Source: Phaeodactylibacter sp964397205
Lineage (GTDB): Bacteria; Bacteroidota; Bacteroidia; Chitinophagales; Saprospiraceae
Assembly (NCBI GenBank): GCA_964397205.1
Contig: CAYNIT010000246.1
Span: 1-6,995, forward strand
DNA: 6,995 nucleotides
Direction: 5' to 3'
The notes under the pieces: model-generated
The model's input: only the letters and a program-made list of their open reading frames with translations
Databases searched by the model: none
Told to the model about the DNA's origin: nothing
Shown here: positions 4,929-6,995 of the stretch, piece by piece
Numbering within the stretch: the first letter of the stretch is position 1
How the letters are laid out: every line of letters begins with the position of its first letter
Translations under genes and position numbers: made by a program

Positions 4929-5909
4929 ATGAGCCGCATATTTCAACCCAGACTAGCTTACAAGCCATTCGAGTACCCGGAAGTGCTCGATTTTATCAAC
5001 ACCATCAACCAAACCTTTTGGGTGCATTCGGAGGTCGATTTCACCGGAGACATACAGGACTTCCGGGTAGAACTCTCGGCGCACGAACGCCACGCCATCA
5101 AGCGTACCCTGCTGGCGATCGCGCAGGTAGAAGTAGACGTGAAGTCCTTTTGGGGCAATCTTTACCAGCACCTGCCCAAACCGGAGTTCAACGGCCTGGG
5201 CAGCACCTTCGCCGAATGCGAGTTCCGCCATTCAGAAGCCTACGCCCAACTGCTGAGCGTGCTGGGCCTGGACAACGAATTTGAACAAGCCCTGCAGTCC
5301 TCCGTCTTGCAAGAGCGGGTGCAGTTCCTACGCGACCGCAGCGCCGCCGCCGAGCTGGAAAGCCCGGAGCAAGCTTTCGGCCTGAACCTCATCATGTTCT
5401 CCATTCTGGTAGAGAATGTATCGCTCTTCAGCCAGTTTGCCACCGTGCTGTCGTTCACCCACTTCCGCGGCTTGCTGAAAAATACCAGCAACATCATTGC
5501 CTGGACGAGCAAGGATGAGCAGATTCACGCCAACGCTGGCATTTATATCTTCAACCGCATCGTGGAGGAGAACCCGGACTGGCTGACCGACAAGTACGAG
5601 GCGACCATCTACCGCACCGCGCAGGCTTCCATCGAACAAGAGCAGCGTATACTCGACTGGATATTCGAGCAGGGCGAGCTGGAGCACGTCTCTAAGGCTA
5701 TGCTGCTGAACTTCATGAAGTCACGTATTAACACCAGTTTGCAGCAAATCCACCTGGAGCCCATCTTCGAAATCGACCAGGACCTACTGCGCCGCATGAG
5801 CTGGTTCGAAGAGGAAGTATTCGCCAATACCCTGGACGACTTCTTCGCCAAGCGCCCCGTGGAGTATTCCAAGCACAACCAGTCGTTCACCGCCGACGAC
5901 CTCTTTTAA
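4929..5909 (+). CDS. nrdB: Class I ribonucleotide reductase, radical-generating beta subunit (subclass Id-like)
   Basis: A 326-residue ferritin-like protein that holds a dimetal cofactor and supplies the radical with which NrdA reduces ribonucleotides. Predicted ligands are Glu68, Glu98, His101 (ECEFRH), Glu162, Glu197 and His200 (DEQIH). Tyr105 occupies the position of the E. coli radical Tyr122. Radical-transfer candidates are Trp31 (W-x3-EVD), Asp196 and Tyr313. The C-terminus ends TADDLF, the acidic tail type that docks to NrdA. The first ligand is Glu rather than Asp, and Lys72 follows four residues later (EVDVK). This pattern resembles the dimanganese subclass Id protein of Flavobacterium johnsoniae (Lys71 and Tyr104, from memory). 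There is no N-terminal ATP-cone. An in-frame TGA lies at 4923-4925, so the ATG at 4929 is the first possible ATG. There is no strong Shine-Dalgarno sequence. The gene lies under the B12 riboswitch and precedes nrdA by 26 nt. Confidence 0.95.
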   Translation: MSRIFQPRLAYKPFEYPEVLDFINTINQTFWVHSEVDFTGDIQDFRVELSAHERHAIKRTLLAIAQVEVDVKSFWGNLYQHLPKPEFNGLGSTFAECEFRHSEAYAQLLSVLGLDNEFEQALQSSVLQERVQFLRDRSAAAELESPEQAFGLNLIMFSILVENVSLFSQFATVLSFTHFRGLLKNTSNIIAWTSKDEQIHANAGIYIFNRIVEENPDWLTDKYEATIYRTAQASIEQEQRILDWIFEQGELEHVSKAMLLNFMKSRINTSLQQIHLEPIFEIDQDLLRRMSWFEEEVFANTLDDFFAKRPVEYSKHNQSFTADDLF

Positions 5910-5935
5910 AAAAAAACCTCAAAACACAAACTGCT

Positions 5936-6995
5936 ATGACCAAGACCATCTCACACCCAAAGCCATACCACTGGCTCACCCCCGAAAGCCGTACTGTACT
6001 GGAGCGCGGCTACCTGCTCGAAGGCGAAACCCCACAGGATGCCGTGCGCCGCGTCACCACCGCCGCTGCCAACCGCTTGAACCGCCCGGACTTGCAACCC
6101 AAGTTCGAAGCGCTCGTCGCCAACGGCTGGATGTCCCTCTCTTCCCCTGTCTGGGCCAATATGGGCACCGACCGCGGCTTCCCCATCAGCTGCTTCGGCT
6201 CCTACGTGGAAGACAGCATGGGCGGCATTACCGAAACGCTGTCCGAATGCATTATGATGACCAAGCTCGGCGGCGGGACCTCCGCCTACTTTGGCCACCT
6301 GCGCGAGCGCGGGGCGCCCATCCGCAACAACGGCAAATCCTCCGGCCCCGTATCTTTTCTGAAGATGTTCGACGCCATGATCGATACCGTATCGCAGGGC
6401 AACGTACGCCGGGGAGCCTTCGCCGCTTACCTGGACATTGAGCACCCGGATGTAGCGGAATTCCTAAAGATCAAGGACATCGGCAACGCCATCCAGAATA
6501 TCTTCTTTGGCGTAAGCGTCACCAATCAGTGGATGCAGGAAATGGTAGAGGGCGATAAGGACAAGCGCGCCATCTGGGCGAAGGTGCTGCACAGCCGTCA
6601 GGAAAAGGGCCTGCCCTACGTCATCTTCAGCGACAACGTCAACGATCAGGCGGCGGATGTGTACCGCGATAAGGGCATGCGCATCTACAACTCCAACCTC
6701 TGCTCAGAGATCGCCCTGCCGGTCAAAGAGGACGAGAGCTTCGTCTGCTGCCTCTCTTCCATGAATCTGGAGCTGTACGAGGAATGGAAAAACACCGATG
6801 CGGTGCAGACCGCCATTTGGTTCCTCGATGCTGTGATGGAGGAGTTCGTACAAAAATCCGCCAACCAGCCTTACATGGAGCGCACCCACAATTTCGCGAA
6901 GCGCCACCGGGCGCTCGGCCTGGGCGTCATGGGCTACCATGCCTACCTGCAGAAAAACAACATCGCTTTCGAGAGCATGGAAGCCAAGCAGTTCA
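5936..6995 (+). CDS. nrdA: Class I ribonucleotide reductase, catalytic alpha subunit (3' end outside window)
   Basis: The first 353 residues of the large subunit, open to the window edge; it reduces ribonucleoside diphosphates to deoxyribonucleotides. The first redox cysteine is Cys86 (FPISCFGSY, E. coli Cys225). The finger-loop residues are Asn254, Cys256 and Glu258 (NSNLCSEIALP, E. coli 437/439/441). The second redox cysteine is Cys271 (VCCLSSMNL, E. coli Cys462). The substrate-specificity region includes GGGTSAYFGHLRERG (112-126) and QGNVRRGAFAAYLDIEHPDV (154-173). Only about 60 residues precede the first conserved block (WMSLSSPVWANMG), so the roughly 90-residue N-terminal ATP-cone that senses dATP is missing. 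The start ATG follows an A-rich leader, typical of Bacteroidota, after a run of nine A bases over the nrdB stop codon. The C-terminal cysteine pair that exchanges with thioredoxin would lie beyond the window. Confidence 0.95.
   Translation, partial: MTKTISHPKPYHWLTPESRTVLERGYLLEGETPQDAVRRVTTAAANRLNRPDLQPKFEALVANGWMSLSSPVWANMGTDRGFPISCFGSYVEDSMGGITETLSECIMMTKLGGGTSAYFGHLRERGAPIRNNGKSSGPVSFLKMFDAMIDTVSQGNVRRGAFAAYLDIEHPDVAEFLKIKDIGNAIQNIFFGVSVTNQWMQEMVEGDKDKRAIWAKVLHSRQEKGLPYVIFSDNVNDQAADVYRDKGMRIYNSNLCSEIALPVKEDESFVCCLSSMNLELYEEWKNTDAVQTAIWFLDAVMEEFVQKSANQPYMERTHNFAKRHRALGLGVMGYHAYLQKNNIAFESMEAKQF

Noticed and set aside
4874..5284. Open frame overlapping the nrdB start, including an ATG at 4922
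   Set aside because: It is out of frame with nrdB and its translation is low-complexity and Arg/His-rich; nrdB from 4929 has all family motifs.

Overview
The window looks like a chromosomal segment of a moderately GC-rich member of the Bacteroidota, possibly Saprospiria-like; that finer placement is a guess. Support comes from the gene families (Bacteroidota-type TPR protein, lipoprotein cyclophilins, a PKD domain), from a -7 element of the TAnnTTTG type in front of the minus-strand operon, and from A/T-rich gene leaders with no strong Shine-Dalgarno sequence. No mobile element, CRISPR array, tRNA or rRNA is visible.

Layout: (1) 149-1561, plus strand: a cytoplasmic all-TPR protein. (2) 1627-4335, minus strand, read right to left: a compact four-gene operon with 4-15 nt gaps. 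It encodes a 123-residue protein of unknown function, a lipoprotein cyclophilin, a second lipoprotein cyclophilin with an N-terminal PKD domain, and a polyphosphate glucokinase (ppgK). The two cyclophilins are tandem duplicates about 900 bp apart. The operon converges on the TPR gene at a short spacer holding an inverted repeat. (3) 4366-4928: a long divergent intergenic region that is mostly the regulatory leader of the next operon. It holds an AT-rich island with three DnaA-box-like 9-mers over a candidate promoter, two short palindromes, a well-conserved cobalamin (B12) riboswitch, and two hairpins before the start codon. (4) 4929-6995, plus strand: nrdB, then nrdA (cut by the window edge), encoding a class I ribonucleotide reductase.

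The most interesting unit is region 3 plus 4. A B12-sensing RNA sits in front of a B12-independent ribonucleotide reductase. This implies that class I NrdAB is turned down when cobalamin is available, and predicts a B12-dependent class II enzyme (NrdJ) elsewhere in the genome. NrdB has a Glu as first metal ligand and a Lys four residues later, resembling the dimanganese subclass Id enzyme of Flavobacterium johnsoniae. Neither NrdB nor the N-terminus of NrdA carries an ATP-cone. The minus-strand operon combines envelope protein folding (two lipid-anchored prolyl isomerases) with polyphosphate-driven glucose phosphorylation; no functional link between them is evident from sequence.
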